64,000 nucleotides of DNA from Ancylobacter sp. IITR112 (GTDB lineage: Bacteria; Pseudomonadota; Alphaproteobacteria; Rhizobiales; Xanthobacteraceae). The notes below the pieces were generated by a model that searched no databases, was not told where the DNA came from, and worked only from the letters and a program-made list of their open reading frames with translations. Positions within the stretch are counted from its first letter, which is position 1; each line of letters opens with the position of its first letter. The stretch spans positions 2,728,001 to 2,792,000 of the forward strand of contig NZ_JBGCUS010000001.1 of assembly GCF_041415945.1 (NCBI RefSeq). The letters are read 5' to 3'. The position numbers were made by a program, and so were the translations under genes. This document shows, piece after piece, positions 29,643-38,561 of this stretch.

Positions 29643-30494
29643 ATGACGACCCGCCGCACCATCGTCTTCCAGGGCGAGCCGGGCGCGAATTCGCACATTG
29701 CCTGCCGCGAGGTCTATCCCGGGCATGAGGCGGTGCCCTGCGCCACCTTCGAGGACGCTTTCGCCGCGCTGCAGAATGGCGAGGCCGATCTCGGCATGAT
29801 CCCGATCGAGAATTCCGTCGCCGGGCGGGTGGCGGACATCCACCATTTGATGCCGACCTCGGGCCTCACCATCATCGGCGAGTTCTTCCTGCCGCTCTCG
29901 CACCAGTTGATGGCCATTCCCGGCGCCACGCTGGCGACGGTGAAATCGGCGGAAAGCCATGTGATGGCGCTCGGCCAGTGCCGCAACATCATCCGCAAGC
30001 TGGGGCTGAAGGCCATTGTCGGCGCCGACACCGCCGGCTCGGCACGGCTGGTGGCGGAAGCGCAGGATCCGAGCCGCGCGGCCATCGCCTCGCGCCTCGC
30101 GGCGGAAATCTACGGGCTCGACATCATCGCGGAGAATATCGAGGACGAGGCGCACAACACCACGCGCTTCGTCATCCTCGCCAAGGATGGCGACTGGGCG
30201 CCGGCCAATAACGGGCCCACCGTCACCACCTTCGTGTTCCGGGTGCGCAACGTGCCGGCGGCGCTGTACAAGGCGATGGGCGGCTTCGCCACCAATGGCG
30301 TGAACATGACCAAGCTGGAGTCCTACCAGCTCGACGGCGAGTTCTTCGCCACCCAGTTCTATGCGGATGTCGACGGCCACCCGGAAGACCCCGGCCTGAA
30401 GCTGGCGCTGGAGGAATTGTCGTTCTTCTCCAAGGAAGTGCGGATTCTCGGCGTCTATCCCGCCCACCCCTACCGTGTGGCGCTGCGGGCGTGA
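29643..30494 (+). CDS. pheA: prephenate dehydratase with ACT domain
   Basis: A 283-residue prephenate dehydratase, converting prephenate to phenylpyruvate in phenylalanine synthesis. The catalytic domain (about 1-185) has FQGEPGANSHIA, IPIENSVAGRVADIHHL and the TRF motif in NTTRFVIL. An ACT domain (about 195-275, FVFRVRNVPAALYKAMGGFA and KLESYQLDG) gives feedback inhibition by phenylalanine. There is no chorismate mutase domain, as usual in alphaproteobacteria. The ATG at 29643 follows AAGGA by seven bases; a GTG at 29628 overlapping the kdsB stop is the alternative. Confidence 0.94.
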   Translation: MTTRRTIVFQGEPGANSHIACREVYPGHEAVPCATFEDAFAALQNGEADLGMIPIENSVAGRVADIHHLMPTSGLTIIGEFFLPLSHQLMAIPGATLATVKSAESHVMALGQCRNIIRKLGLKAIVGADTAGSARLVAEAQDPSRAAIASRLAAEIYGLDIIAENIEDEAHNTTRFVILAKDGDWAPANNGPTVTTFVFRVRNVPAALYKAMGGFATNGVNMTKLESYQLDGEFFATQFYADVDGHPEDPGLKLALEELSFFSKEVRILGVYPAHPYRVALRA

Positions 30495-30550
30495 AACGCA
30501 AAGGCCCGGCGCATGGCCGGGCCTCTTATCATCAAGAGAGGCGCGTGCGC

Positions 30551-31414
30551 CTACTCGGCGGCCTCGCCGGTCGCGCGTTCGACCGCATCCTCGATGGTCT
30601 TCAGCGCGTCCGGGTGCGGCATCGAGATGATGTTGTAGCCGGAATCGACGAAGTGGACCTCGCCGGTCACGCCGGTGGAGAGGTCCGAGAGCAGATACAG
30701 GGCGGCGCCGCCGACCTCGTCGATCGACACGGTGCGGCGCAGCGGGGCGTGACGCTTCTGGTAGTTGAACATCAGCCGCGCATCGGCGATGCCGGCGCCC
30801 GCCAGCGTGCGGATCGGCCCGGCGGAAATCGCGTTCACGCGCACACCCTGCGGGCCGTAATCGGCGGCGAGGTAGCGCACGCTCGCCTCCAGCGCCGCCT
30901 TGGCGACGCCCATCACATTATAGTTCGGCATCACCCGGGTGGAGCCGCCATAGGTGAGCGTGATCAGCGAGCCGCCCTCCGTCATCAGCGGCGCGGCGCG
31001 CTTGGCGATTTCGGTGAAGGAGAAGCAGGAAATCACCATGGTGCGGGTGAAATTCGCCCGGGTGGTGTCGGCGTAGAGGCCCTTCAGCTCGTTCTTGTCG
31101 GAAAAGCCGATGGCGTGGACGAGGAAGTCGAGCTTGCCCCACTTCTCCTTCAGCGCCGCGAAAAGCGCGTCGACTGAGGCGAGATCCTCGACATCACAGG
31201 CGAGCAGCGTGTCGCTGCCGAGGCTCTCGGCCAGCGGCTTCACGCGGCGCCCCAGTGCCTCGCCCTGATAGGTGAAGGCGAGTTCCGCCCCGTGCGCCGC
31301 CAGCGTGCGGGCGATGCCCCAGGCGATGGAATGGTCGTTTGCGACGCCCATGATGAGGCCGCGCTTCCCCTGCATCAGGTTGCCCTGGGGGAGAGTGCCC
31401 TGCGTAAGGCTCAT
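30551..31414 (-). CDS. fabI: enoyl-[acyl-carrier-protein] reductase FabI, copy 2 (fabA-fabB cluster)
   Basis: A 287-residue NADH-dependent enoyl-ACP reductase. Motifs: GVANDHSIAWGIA, the Tyr/Lys pair in YNVMGVAK, and AISAGPIRTLAGAGI. It is the third gene of a minus-strand fabA-fabB-fabI cluster divergent from irr, an arrangement known in Rhizobiales, and probably serves the elongation of cis-3-decenoyl-ACP made by FabA. Compared with the other fabI in the window (13375) it has a Gln-rich N-terminal leader (SLTQGTLPQGNLMQGKRG) and a longer C-terminus. The ATG at 31414 is preceded by AAGGA. FabI is 31 bases after fabB. Confidence 0.93.
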   Translation of the reverse strand: MSLTQGTLPQGNLMQGKRGLIMGVANDHSIAWGIARTLAAHGAELAFTYQGEALGRRVKPLAESLGSDTLLACDVEDLASVDALFAALKEKWGKLDFLVHAIGFSDKNELKGLYADTTRANFTRTMVISCFSFTEIAKRAAPLMTEGGSLITLTYGGSTRVMPNYNVMGVAKAALEASVRYLAADYGPQGVRVNAISAGPIRTLAGAGIADARLMFNYQKRHAPLRRTVSIDEVGGAALYLLSDLSTGVTGEVHFVDSGYNIISMPHPDALKTIEDAVERATGEAAE

Positions 31415-31445
31415 ACGTGTGGTTCCTTCCGCCCCGCCGCCTCGA

Positions 31446-32666
31446 TCACGACTCCGGGTGCTGGAACACCAGCACCGCATTGGCCCCGCCGAAGCCGAAG
31501 CCGTTGGAAAGCACCCGCTCCAGCCGCGCATTGTCGACGCGCTCGCGCACGATCGGCATATCGGCGAAAGCCGGGTCGATTTCGTCAATATGCGCGCTCG
31601 CCGCGATGAAGCCGTTCTGCATCATCAGGATCGAGTAGATCGCCTCATGCACGCCGGTCGCGCCCTGGGAATGGCCGGTGAGCGACTTGGTGGCCGAAAT
31701 CGGCGGCGCGTGAGCGCCGAACACGGCGCGGATCGCCTCGATCTCCTTGAGATCGCCGATCGGCGTCGAGGTGGCGTGCGGGTTGATATAGTCGATGCCA
31801 CCCTTCACGCCGGACAGCGCCAGCTTCATCGCGCGGGCCGCGCCCTCGCCGGACGGGGCGACCATGTCGGCGCCGTCCGAGGTGGCGCCATAGCCGACGA
31901 TCTCGGCATAGATGCGCGCGCCGCGCGCCTTGGCATGCTCCAGCTCTTCCAGCACCAGCACGCCCGCACCGCCGGAAATGACGAAACCGTCGCGGTTCTT
32001 GTCATAGGGGCGCGAGGCGACTGCCGGGCGGTCATTATAGTCCGACGACATGGCGCCCATGGCGTCGAACAGGCAGGACAGCGTCCAGTCGAGATCCTCG
32101 CAGCCGCCAGCGAACATGATGTCCTGCTTGCCGTACTGGATCATCTCGGCGGCATTGCCGATGCAGATATTGGTCGTCGCGCACGCGGCCGAGATGGAAT
32201 AGCTCAACCCCTTGATCTTGAACCAGGTCGACAGCGTGGCCGAGGCGGTCGAACCCATCGCCTTCGGCACGGCGAAGGGGCCGACGCGCTTCGGGCTGGT
32301 GTTCTTGCGCGTGATGTCCGCCGCCTCAACGATGGTGCGGGTGGAAGAACCTCCCGAGCCCATGATGAGCCCGGTGCGCTCGTTGGAAATCTCGTGCTCT
32401 TCGAGCCCCGCGTCGCGGATCGCCTGATCCATGGCAACGTGGTTCCACGCCGTGCCGCCGCCATGGAAGCGCATGGCGCGGCGGTCGACCACCTCGCTGG
32501 CATCGAGCTGCGGCGCGCCGTGCACCTGGCTGCGGAAGCCGAGCTCGGCATAGGCATCGGCCCGGCGGATGCCGCTCTTGCCCTCGCGCAGGGAGGCCAG
32601 CACCTCCTGGGTGGAGTTGCCTATGGACGAGACGATGCCCATTCCGGTTACGACAACACGGCGCAT
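31446..32666 (-). CDS. fabB: 3-oxoacyl-[acyl-carrier-protein] synthase I
   Basis: A 406-residue beta-ketoacyl-ACP synthase of the FabB type, needed for unsaturated fatty acid elongation. The nucleophile Cys is in [11 protein letters not shown], the two catalytic His are in [11 protein letters not shown] and [12 protein letters not shown]. The start is the ATG at 32666, preceded by AGGAAAGGAAG; the longer frame upstream is spurious. Its partner FabA is encoded 82 bases upstream, and the FabI reductase 31 bases downstream, so the three steps of the anaerobic unsaturated fatty acid route lie in one operon. Confidence 0.95.
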   Translation of the reverse strand: MRRVVVTGMGIVSSIGNSTQEVLASLREGKSGIRRADAYAELGFRSQVHGAPQLDASEVVDRRAMRFHGGGTAWNHVAMDQAIRDAGLEEHEISNERTGLIMGSGGSSTRTIVEAADITRKNTSPKRVGPFAVPKAMGSTASATLSTWFKIKGLSYSISAACATTNICIGNAAEMIQYGKQDIMFAGGCEDLDWTLSCLFDAMGAMSSDYNDRPAVASRPYDKNRDGFVISGGAGVLVLEELEHAKARGARIYAEIVGYGATSDGADMVAPSGEGAARAMKLALSGVKGGIDYINPHATSTPIGDLKEIEAIRAVFGAHAPPISATKSLTGHSQGATGVHEAIYSILMMQNGFIAASAHIDEIDPAFADMPIVRERVDNARLERVLSNGFGFGGANAVLVFQHPES

Positions 32667-32748
32667 AGGCTTCCTTTCCTTCAAAGCACGCGAGAGGGTC
32701 GAGACAGGCGAGATGGCCCCGCCCGGAGGGCGCCGCAAGGGCGCGCGG

Positions 32749-33288
32749 TCAGGACTGGAACAGCCCGACCTTCAGATCGCTCGCGCGATAAATGACCTCG
32801 CCATCGGCCTCCAGCCAGCCATCGGCGATGCCGAGCACCAGCTTGGAACGCATCACCCGCTTGAAGTCGATGCCGTACACCACCTTCTTGACGCTGGGCA
32901 GAACCTGGCCGGAAAACTTGATCTCGCCCGCGCCGAGCGCCCGACCACGGCCGGGCGAGCCGAGCCAGCCGAGATGGAAGCCGACAAGCTGCCACAGCGC
33001 ATCGAGGCCGAGGCAGCCGGGCATGACGGGATCGCCGATGAAGTGGCAGCCGAAGAACCAGAGGTCCGGCTTGATGTCGAGCTCGGCGCGCACATGACCC
33101 TTGCCGTTCGGCCCGCCATCCTCGGAAATCTCGGTAATGCGGTCGAACATCAGCATGGGCGGCGCGGGAAGCTGCGCGTTGCCCGGCCCGAAAAGCTCTC
33201 CGCGCCCGCACGCGAGCAGTTCCTCATAAGTGAAGCTCGTCTGCCGCTCGACCATCGTCTCGGTATTACCCACGCTTGCTGTTTCCAT
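32749..33288 (-). CDS. fabA: 3-hydroxydecanoyl-[acyl-carrier-protein] dehydratase/isomerase
   Basis: A 179-residue hot-dog-fold dehydratase and isomerase that introduces the cis double bond at the C10 stage. The catalytic His is in [20 protein letters not shown] and the acidic residue is the Asp of that last segment (GLDALWQL). [11 protein letters not shown] and [17 protein letters not shown] are family stretches. The ATG at 33288 is chosen; a second ATG at 33255 (VERQTSF) is as plausible and both have weak ribosome-binding sites. It is the first gene of the fabA-fabB-fabI operon, divergent from irr. Confidence 0.95.
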   Translation of the reverse strand: METASVGNTETMVERQTSFTYEELLACGRGELFGPGNAQLPAPPMLMFDRITEISEDGGPNGKGHVRAELDIKPDLWFFGCHFIGDPVMPGCLGLDALWQLVGFHLGWLGSPGRGRALGAGEIKFSGQVLPSVKKVVYGIDFKRVMRSKLVLGIADGWLEADGEVIYRASDLKVGLFQS

Positions 33289-33703
33289 GCCTTGAGCGGC
33301 CCCGGCCGCCGATTTTGTGCGGCACGCGCGGGCCCTTTGCGGCCCGGCCACCTGACGCAGCGCGCTTCCTATCACAGCGCTCCGCCCGCTCAAAGCCGGC
33401 CGGACACGTGGCGAGGCGACGAAAATGTCACGCATATGACAATACCGGCGCACCACCGCGTGGGAAAGAGGCCCGGCGCGGACGGACGGCGATCCCCGCA
33501 GCCGACCAGCGCACATTGGAACGATTACGATTGTCCCTCGCGATATTGCCCCGATGGTCACCGTACCGATATAATACACACTGAAAAAGGTGCCCTGCGC
33601 CGGCCTCCTGCCTTGCCGGGAAGCCGGCGGCGGGGCCGGAGTTGCGGATCGACCTTGTCTCTCCCTCCGGGGGAAAGGCGGTAACGATGGTTCGGAAGAC
33701 GAG
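33289..33703. other. 415-base divergent regulatory region between fabA and irr
   Basis: No gene is supported here. It must hold the promoters of the fabA operon (minus) and of irr (plus). A TATAAT box is seen at 33570-33575 for irr. The small open frames present have no ribosome-binding sites. I see no FadR or FabR-like palindrome. Confidence 0.7.
33546..33575 (+). promoter_or_regulatory. candidate sigma-70 promoter of irr
   Basis: Consensus -10 box TATAAT (33570-33575) with a weak -35, TTGCCC (33546-33551), 18 bases upstream. It would give a leader of about 120 bases before the irr ATG. Confidence 0.5.
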
Positions 33704-34228
33704 ATGAGCGAAGCTTTTCGCCCCCATAACGTAGCCTTCTCCCGCATGGTGGTGGAAGAGGACGGCCCCGTGCTGCCGGTCGCCAAGTTGCGGGACGGCG
33801 CGGGCCGCACCGGCTGCCCGTTCCATGACGTGCGCCACATGCTGCGCGATGTCGGCCTGCGCCCCACCCGCCAGCGCCTTGCGCTTGGCTGGCTGCTCTT
33901 CGCCAAGGGCGACCGTCACGTGTCGGCGGAAATCCTGCACGAGGAGGCGATCAAGGCGCGCTTCCCGGTGTCGCTGGCGACCGTCTACAACACGCTGCAC
34001 CAGTTCACCGAGGTCGGCCTGCTGCGCGAGTTGGCGGTGGACGGGTCGAAGACCTATTTCGACACCAACCCGTCGGACCACCATCACTTCTTCCTCGAAG
34101 GCGAGAACAATCTCGTCGACATTCCCAGCGCCTCGGTCGAGGTGGAGCGGATTCCCGAGCCGCCGGAAGGCTATGAGGTCGCCCGTGTCGATGTGGTGGT
34201 GCGGCTGCGCCCCAAGCGCCGCTCTTGA
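33704..34228 (+). CDS. irr: iron response regulator Irr (Fur family)
   Basis: A 174-residue Fur-family regulator. The Irr type is recognised from the His triplet H126-H128 in [11 protein letters not shown], the RHVSAE...SLATVYNTL helix region and the absence of the classical C-terminal Cys metal site of Fur. An N-terminal Cys-Pro (C38-P39, in TGCPFHDV) corresponds to the haem regulatory motif of Bradyrhizobium Irr, which allows haem-triggered degradation. Irr represses or activates iron and haem genes under iron limitation. The ATG at 33704 has GGAAG upstream. Its divergence from fabA-fabB-fabI is a known Rhizobiales arrangement. A tandem repeat begins at its stop codon. Confidence 0.92.
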   Translation: MSEAFRPHNVAFSRMVVEEDGPVLPVAKLRDGAGRTGCPFHDVRHMLRDVGLRPTRQRLALGWLLFAKGDRHVSAEILHEEAIKARFPVSLATVYNTLHQFTEVGLLRELAVDGSKTYFDTNPSDHHHFFLEGENNLVDIPSASVEVERIPEPPEGYEVARVDVVVRLRPKRRS

Positions 34229-34280
34229 AGACGTGCCGCTCCTGAAGACGTGCCGCTCCTGAAGAACGCCGCTCCTGAAG
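34220..34280 (+). repeat. short tandem repeat over the irr stop codon
   Basis: About 3.5 units of 16-17 bases (CGCTCYTGAAGACGTGC type) at 34220-34236, 34237-34253, 34254-34269 and a partial one to 34280. The first unit includes the last two codons and the TGA of irr. This looks like slippage expansion of the gene end. Confidence 0.85.
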
Positions 34281-34305
34281 CGCCATTTCAACCGCGACAG
34301 TATCG

Positions 34306-34330
34306 AAGGCCGGTCATCTGACCGGCCTTT
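34306..34330 (+). terminator. intrinsic terminator of irr
   Basis: Eleven-base-pair perfect stem AAGGCCGGTCA/TGACCGGCCTT with a two-base loop, followed by TTTCATTTT. It also reads as a terminator for the converging LysR gene. Confidence 0.88.
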
Positions 34331-34348
34331 TCATTTTGCCCCCCCGCC

Positions 34349-35191
34349 TCACGCCCGCAGGAACGCCGCCAGTTCCCGCAGCGCGGCCCGCGCGGATGCC
34401 TCGCCGGCGCGGGCGATCAGCATCACCGTGGACGCGGGAAGCGGCGGCAGGTTGAGTGCCGCGCCGACATCGACGCTGCCGGGCGGCGCGAGATGGGCGG
34501 CGAGCGGCGCCACCGCCAGCCCCGCCGCCACCGCGGCGCCGACCGAGGAGACGCTGCCGCCGGTGAAGGCTTCGCGCCAGTCGCGCCCCGCCGAGTCGAG
34601 CGCGGCGATCGCTCCCGCCCGCACGCCGCACGGGGCCGCCAGCAGCGCGAGCGGCAATCCGCCGCCCTCCTCGCGCCAGCCCGGGGCGGCAAACCAGCCA
34701 TAGCGGTCCTGCCGCAGCGCCTGGCCGTCGCGCCGGTCTCCCTCGCGCCGCACCACCACCGCATCGAGATCGCCGGCATCGAAGGAATCGAGCAAGAGGC
34801 GCGAAAACCCCATGCGGATGTCGAAGACAAGGCCGGGGCTCGCCGCCGAGAGCCGCCGTAGCAGGCCGGGCAGCGTGTCGCCGGTGACGTGATCGCTGAT
34901 GCCGAGCCGCAGACGGCGCGGCGGCGCCGCGTCCCATAGACGCGCCTCGCGATCGGCCGCCAGCAGGCGGCGCGCCCGCTCCAGGAACAGCACGCCGTCG
35001 GCGGTGAGACGGACGAGGCGCGGCGTGCGCTCCATCAGCGTGCGCCCGAGCCGCTGCTCCAGCTTGCGCAGCTTCACACTCACACCGGCCTGCGTGCCTC
35101 CCAGCGCCTCGGCCGCGCGGGTGAAGCTGGAGAGTTCGGCGATCTGCACGAAAGTGCGGACGAGTTCGAGATCGAGGGGGCGTTCGGTCAT
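34349..35191 (-). CDS. LysR-family transcriptional regulator
   Basis: A 280-residue LysR regulator. The N-terminal winged helix (about 5-64) has FVQIAELSSFTRAAEALGGTQAGVSVKLRKLEQRLG with the usual helix-turn-helix order; the rest (about 88-275) is the co-inducer binding domain, somewhat shorter than usual. It is divergent from the tautomerase gene, and a near-perfect palindrome lies between them, so the tautomerase is its probable target and the protein probably controls its own gene too. Inducer unknown. Confidence 0.9.
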   Translation of the reverse strand: MTERPLDLELVRTFVQIAELSSFTRAAEALGGTQAGVSVKLRKLEQRLGRTLMERTPRLVRLTADGVLFLERARRLLAADREARLWDAAPPRRLRLGISDHVTGDTLPGLLRRLSAASPGLVFDIRMGFSRLLLDSFDAGDLDAVVVRREGDRRDGQALRQDRYGWFAAPGWREEGGGLPLALLAAPCGVRAGAIAALDSAGRDWREAFTGGSVSSVGAAVAAGLAVAPLAAHLAPPGSVDVGAALNLPPLPASTVMLIARAGEASARAALRELAAFLRA

Positions 35192-35196
35192 TTCAA

Positions 35197-35229
35197 AACG
35201 CTATCACTGATATGTTCAGTAATAGCGTT
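35197..35229. promoter_or_regulatory. large palindromic operator between the LysR and tautomerase genes
   Basis: Arms of 14 bases (AACGCTATCACTGA and TCAGTAATAGCGTT) match in 13 positions around a five-base spacer TATGT. It starts six bases from the LysR start codon. Length and position fit a LysR operator, and it contains T-N11-A spaced bases. Confidence 0.75.
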
Positions 35230-35287
35230 CTATCATGTTTCCGGTCACGCTACGACGTGTCTCGCAACCAGTGCAAGGAGACACGCC

Positions 35288-35794
35288 ATGCCGATGATCC
35301 AGATCGCTTTCGCCACACCCGACCCCGCCTTACGCGGTGAGGAGGCCGCCCTCGCGCGCCGCGCCGCCCAGCTCGCGCAGCAATGGCTGGGCAAGGATCC
35401 TTCCGTCACCGCCGTGCGGGTGGAGCGCGCCGATCCGGCGCACTGGTTCTGCGCCGGCCGCAGCCTCGCCGAAGCCGGCCTTGCCGCCTTCTGGCTCGAC
35501 ATCCGCGTCACCGAGGGCACCAACACCAAGGATGAGAAGGCCGCCTTCATCGCCGCGACCTTCCGGGCGTTCGGCGATATTATCGGCCCGCTGCACGCGG
35601 AAAGCTATGTGCATGTGGTGGAGGCGCGCGCCGACGCCTATGGCTATGGCGGGCTCACCCAGGAGCGGCGCTACATCGCCGCCCGGCCCGAGGCACCCGC
35701 CGCCGAGTCGGCTCAAACGCCGCCCTCCTGGAGCCTGAGCGGCGTGCGGATGTCGGGCGATCCGGCGCGGCGAAGGACTGCCGCGCCGGCGTAG
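35288..35794 (+). CDS. tautomerase-family protein
   Basis: A 168-residue protein with the tautomerase fold signature: Pro2 directly after the start Met (MPMIQIAF), which is the catalytic base in 4-oxalocrotonate tautomerase relatives. The conserved middle part ITVTEGTNTKDEKAAFI-like stretch (here RVTEGTNTKDEKAAFI) and HVVEARADAYGYGGLTQERRY support this. It is longer than the 60-70 residue form and resembles the ~130 residue fused type with an extra C-terminal 35-residue tail. The ATG has AAGGAGAC upstream. It is under the likely control of the divergent LysR protein. Substrate unknown. Confidence 0.8.
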   Translation: MPMIQIAFATPDPALRGEEAALARRAAQLAQQWLGKDPSVTAVRVERADPAHWFCAGRSLAEAGLAAFWLDIRVTEGTNTKDEKAAFIAATFRAFGDIIGPLHAESYVHVVEARADAYGYGGLTQERRYIAARPEAPAAESAQTPPSWSLSGVRMSGDPARRRTAAPA

Positions 35795-35796
35795 GC

Positions 35797-37641
35797 TCAC
35801 GCCTCTTCCATCGCCTCCAGCTCACCGATCATCCGTTCGATGAGGCCGAGGCCGGTCTGCCAGAAGGCGGGGTCGCGCGCGTCGAGGCCGAAGGGCTTCA
35901 GCAGTTCCGAGTGATGCTTGGTGCCACCCGCCGCCAGCATGGCGAGATAGCGCTCGGCGAAGCCTTCCGAGGCGTTCTCATAGACCGCGTAGAGCGAGTT
36001 CACCAGGCAATCGCCGAAGGCATAGGCATAGACATAGAAGGGCGAATGGATGAAGTGGCCGATATAGACCCAGTAATTCTCATAGCCCGGCCCGAGATGG
36101 ATGGCCTCGCCCAGGCTCTCCGACTGCACTTCCATCCAGATGGCGCAGATGCGCTCGGCGGTGAGTTCGCCATTCTTGCGCTCGGTGTGGATGCGGCGCT
36201 CAAAGGTGTAGAAGGCGATCTGGCGCACCACCGTGTTGATCATGTCCTCGACCTTCGAGGCCAGCATCGCCTTGCGCGCGCGGGCATCGGGTGCTGCGTC
36301 GAGCAGCCGGCGGAAGGTCAGCATCTCGCCGAACACCGAGGCGGTCTCCGCCAGGGTCAGCGGGGTCGGCGCCATCAGCGCGCCGTTCGGCGCCGCCAGC
36401 ACCTGATGCACGCCATGGCCCAGCTCATGGGCGAGCGTCATCACGTCGCGCGGCTTGCCCATATAGTTGAGCAGCACATAGGGGTGGGCGGACGGTACGG
36501 TGGGGTGGGCAAAGGCGCCGGTCGCCTTGCCCGGGCGCACGCCGGCGTCGATCCAGCTCTTGTCGAAGAAGTCACGGGCGATGTCGGCCATGCGCGGGGA
36601 GAAGGTGGAATAGGCGCCGAGCACGGTGTCGCGCGCCTCGTCCCAACCGATGGGCCGGGTTTCCACCTTCGGCAACGGCGCGTTGCGGTCCCAATATTCC
36701 AGCTTCTCCTTGCCGAACCACTTGGCCTTGAGCCGGTAATAGCGATGGGCCAGCCGCGGATAGGCGGCGTGGACGGAGGACACCAGCGCGTCGACCACCT
36801 CGCGCTCGACGCGGTTGGCGAGATGGCGCGAATCCGCGATGTCCTGGAAGCCGCGCCAGCGGTCGGAGATTTCCTTGTCCTTGGCCAGCGTGTTGGTGAT
36901 GAGGGTGAACAGGCGCAGATTCTCGCCGAACACCTTGGCCAGCGCGTCGGCGCCGAGCTTGCGCTTGGCCTCGTCCGGCTCGGCGAGGAAGTTCAGCGTC
37001 TGCTCCAGCGGCAGGCTCTCACCGCCGACATCGAATCGCAGGCCGGCAATGGTCTCGTCGAACAGCCGGTTCCACGCGCCCCGCCCGGTGACTCCCTTCT
37101 CATGGAACAGGTGCTCGATGCGGTCTTCGAGCTGATAGGGCTTTTCCGCCCGCACATCCTCGATCCACGGCCGGTACTTGGCGAAGGCGGGATCGGCCAG
37201 TGCCGATTCCATCCTGGCGTCATCGAGCCGGTTCAGCTCCAGCGTGAAGAACAGGAGATGGGTGGAAGCGTCGGTGAGTTTTTCCTGCACGTCGCCATAG
37301 AATTTGGCGCGCACCGGGTCGGTGGTGTCGCCGGAATAGACGAGGCCGGCGAACGAATAGAGCCGGCCGAGCAGATCCTCGATCTTCTCGTAGCGTGCGA
37401 CGATCAGCGCCATCTGCCCGCCCGCATCCGCCCCGTCGAGCACCTGCGCCAGCTTGCCCTTATGGGCCTCCTCGAAGCTCGCGGCCTCGGCGGCGACGGT
37501 GGCGAGGTCAGCCGCGACTTCGGGTGAATCCATCGCGGGATAGAGGTCCGACAGGTCCCAGTGCGGCAGGGAGCCGAGAGCGGCGGCGGACGCCTCCGGC
37601 GAGCGGGGGGCGGAAGCGTAGGCATCGAGACGGCGCGGCAT
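35797..37641 (-). CDS. pepF: M3 family oligoendopeptidase F
   Basis: A 614-residue zinc endopeptidase of the PepF group, which degrades oligopeptides in the cytoplasm. The zinc site is HELGHGVHQ with the distal Glu in LAETASVFGEM. Long N-terminal helical part and the FHSPFYVYAYAFGDCL-like end (IGHFIHSPFYVYAYAFG) are typical. The ATG at 37641 has GGAG five bases upstream; a GTG at 37647 would remove that spacing. It is convergent with the tautomerase gene, with two bases between the stop codons. It would handle peptides taken up by the yej system. Confidence 0.93.
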   Translation of the reverse strand: MPRRLDAYASAPRSPEASAAALGSLPHWDLSDLYPAMDSPEVAADLATVAAEAASFEEAHKGKLAQVLDGADAGGQMALIVARYEKIEDLLGRLYSFAGLVYSGDTTDPVRAKFYGDVQEKLTDASTHLLFFTLELNRLDDARMESALADPAFAKYRPWIEDVRAEKPYQLEDRIEHLFHEKGVTGRGAWNRLFDETIAGLRFDVGGESLPLEQTLNFLAEPDEAKRKLGADALAKVFGENLRLFTLITNTLAKDKEISDRWRGFQDIADSRHLANRVEREVVDALVSSVHAAYPRLAHRYYRLKAKWFGKEKLEYWDRNAPLPKVETRPIGWDEARDTVLGAYSTFSPRMADIARDFFDKSWIDAGVRPGKATGAFAHPTVPSAHPYVLLNYMGKPRDVMTLAHELGHGVHQVLAAPNGALMAPTPLTLAETASVFGEMLTFRRLLDAAPDARARKAMLASKVEDMINTVVRQIAFYTFERRIHTERKNGELTAERICAIWMEVQSESLGEAIHLGPGYENYWVYIGHFIHSPFYVYAYAFGDCLVNSLYAVYENASEGFAERYLAMLAAGGTKHHSELLKPFGLDARDPAFWQTGLGLIERMIGELEAMEEA

Positions 37642-37773
37642 GGTCACTCCGGCGGGTCATGTGAGGTGGCAGTGATATCGTGCGCGCGGGCCGGCTATCA
37701 ACCGGCCATCGGCATTGGCAGCAGAGGGAACACCCGGCATTCTCCGCCGGGCAATGCGCAAGACGAGGAAAAA

Positions 37774-38499
37774 ATGCAGGCGCCACTCCGGTTTCTCGCT
37801 TCCCTGACGCTGCTGGCCGTGCTCGGCAGTTCGCTGGCGGAAGCCGCCCCCCGCCGCATCGTGATCGTCCGACATGGCGAGAAGCACACGGCGCTGACCC
37901 TGTGCAGCCTCGGCAAGGAGCGGGCGCAGGCGCTGGCGGCGCAGTATCTCAGCCCCACCAGCCCGATGAGCCTGATCCGGAACGACCCACCGGCGGCGAT
38001 CCTTGCCATGACGCTGCACACGGTGGAGACCGCCCGGCCCATCGCCCGCGCCTGGGACATGCCCCTCACAGCGCCGCCGATCGGCTACATCCCGATCCGC
38101 AACAACCGCTACTTCAATTCGAAGCTGAACGTGGTCAACCGCGACGTGGCGCGCGACCTGCTGGAGAATCCACGCTGGCACGGCAAGACGGTGGTGATGG
38201 TATGGGAGCATTTCCACATCGCCAGCGCGGCACTGGAAGCGGAATTTCCCGGAGAACAGGTCACGCTGCGCCAGTTGCTGCATCTCGACGAGATCAAGGG
38301 CGTCAAGGGCGGTGTGCCGACCACCTGGCCGGACAGCAACTATAATTTCTTCTGGATTCTCACCTATGACCGGCCGCAGGACAGCGTGCCGAGCCGGTTC
38401 GAGGTGGTGCGGCAGTATTTCGCCGAACCCTATGCCAACCTGCCGTCCAATGGCTGGGGCAAGCCTGAGCCGCGCCCGGCCGACAGCGGCTGCAGCTAA
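37774..38499 (+). CDS. periplasmic histidine phosphatase-fold protein
   Basis: A 241-residue secreted protein. A signal peptide (about 1-25, LASLTLLAVLGSSLAEAA) precedes a histidine-phosphatase start, IVIVRHGEKHTAL. The second His may be that of WEHFHIASA. Length and FNSKLNVVNRDVARDLLENP suggest a little-studied branch of the superfamily; some annotate these as phosphoglycerate mutase-like. A GAGGAAAAA precedes the ATG. It is divergent from pepF by 132 bases, followed by a strong terminator shared with the next gene. Confidence 0.8.
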   Translation: MQAPLRFLASLTLLAVLGSSLAEAAPRRIVIVRHGEKHTALTLCSLGKERAQALAAQYLSPTSPMSLIRNDPPAAILAMTLHTVETARPIARAWDMPLTAPPIGYIPIRNNRYFNSKLNVVNRDVARDLLENPRWHGKTVVMVWEHFHIASAALEAEFPGEQVTLRQLLHLDEIKGVKGGVPTTWPDSNYNFFWILTYDRPQDSVPSRFEVVRQYFAEPYANLPSNGWGKPEPRPADSGCS

Positions 38500-38503
38500 A
38501 AAA

Positions 38504-38524
38504 AAGCGCCCGGAAAGGGCGCTT
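38504..38524 (-). terminator. bidirectional terminator with 8 T on the minus strand
   Basis: Eight-base-pair stem AAGCGCCC/GGGCGCTT with a five-base loop. On the minus strand it is followed by a run of T (38496-38505 are A on plus); it ends the small secreted protein gene. On plus it lies five bases after the phosphatase stop. Confidence 0.88.
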
Positions 38525-38561
38525 GAGGCGGGTCATTAAGGGGATCGGCACGTCTCGACCG

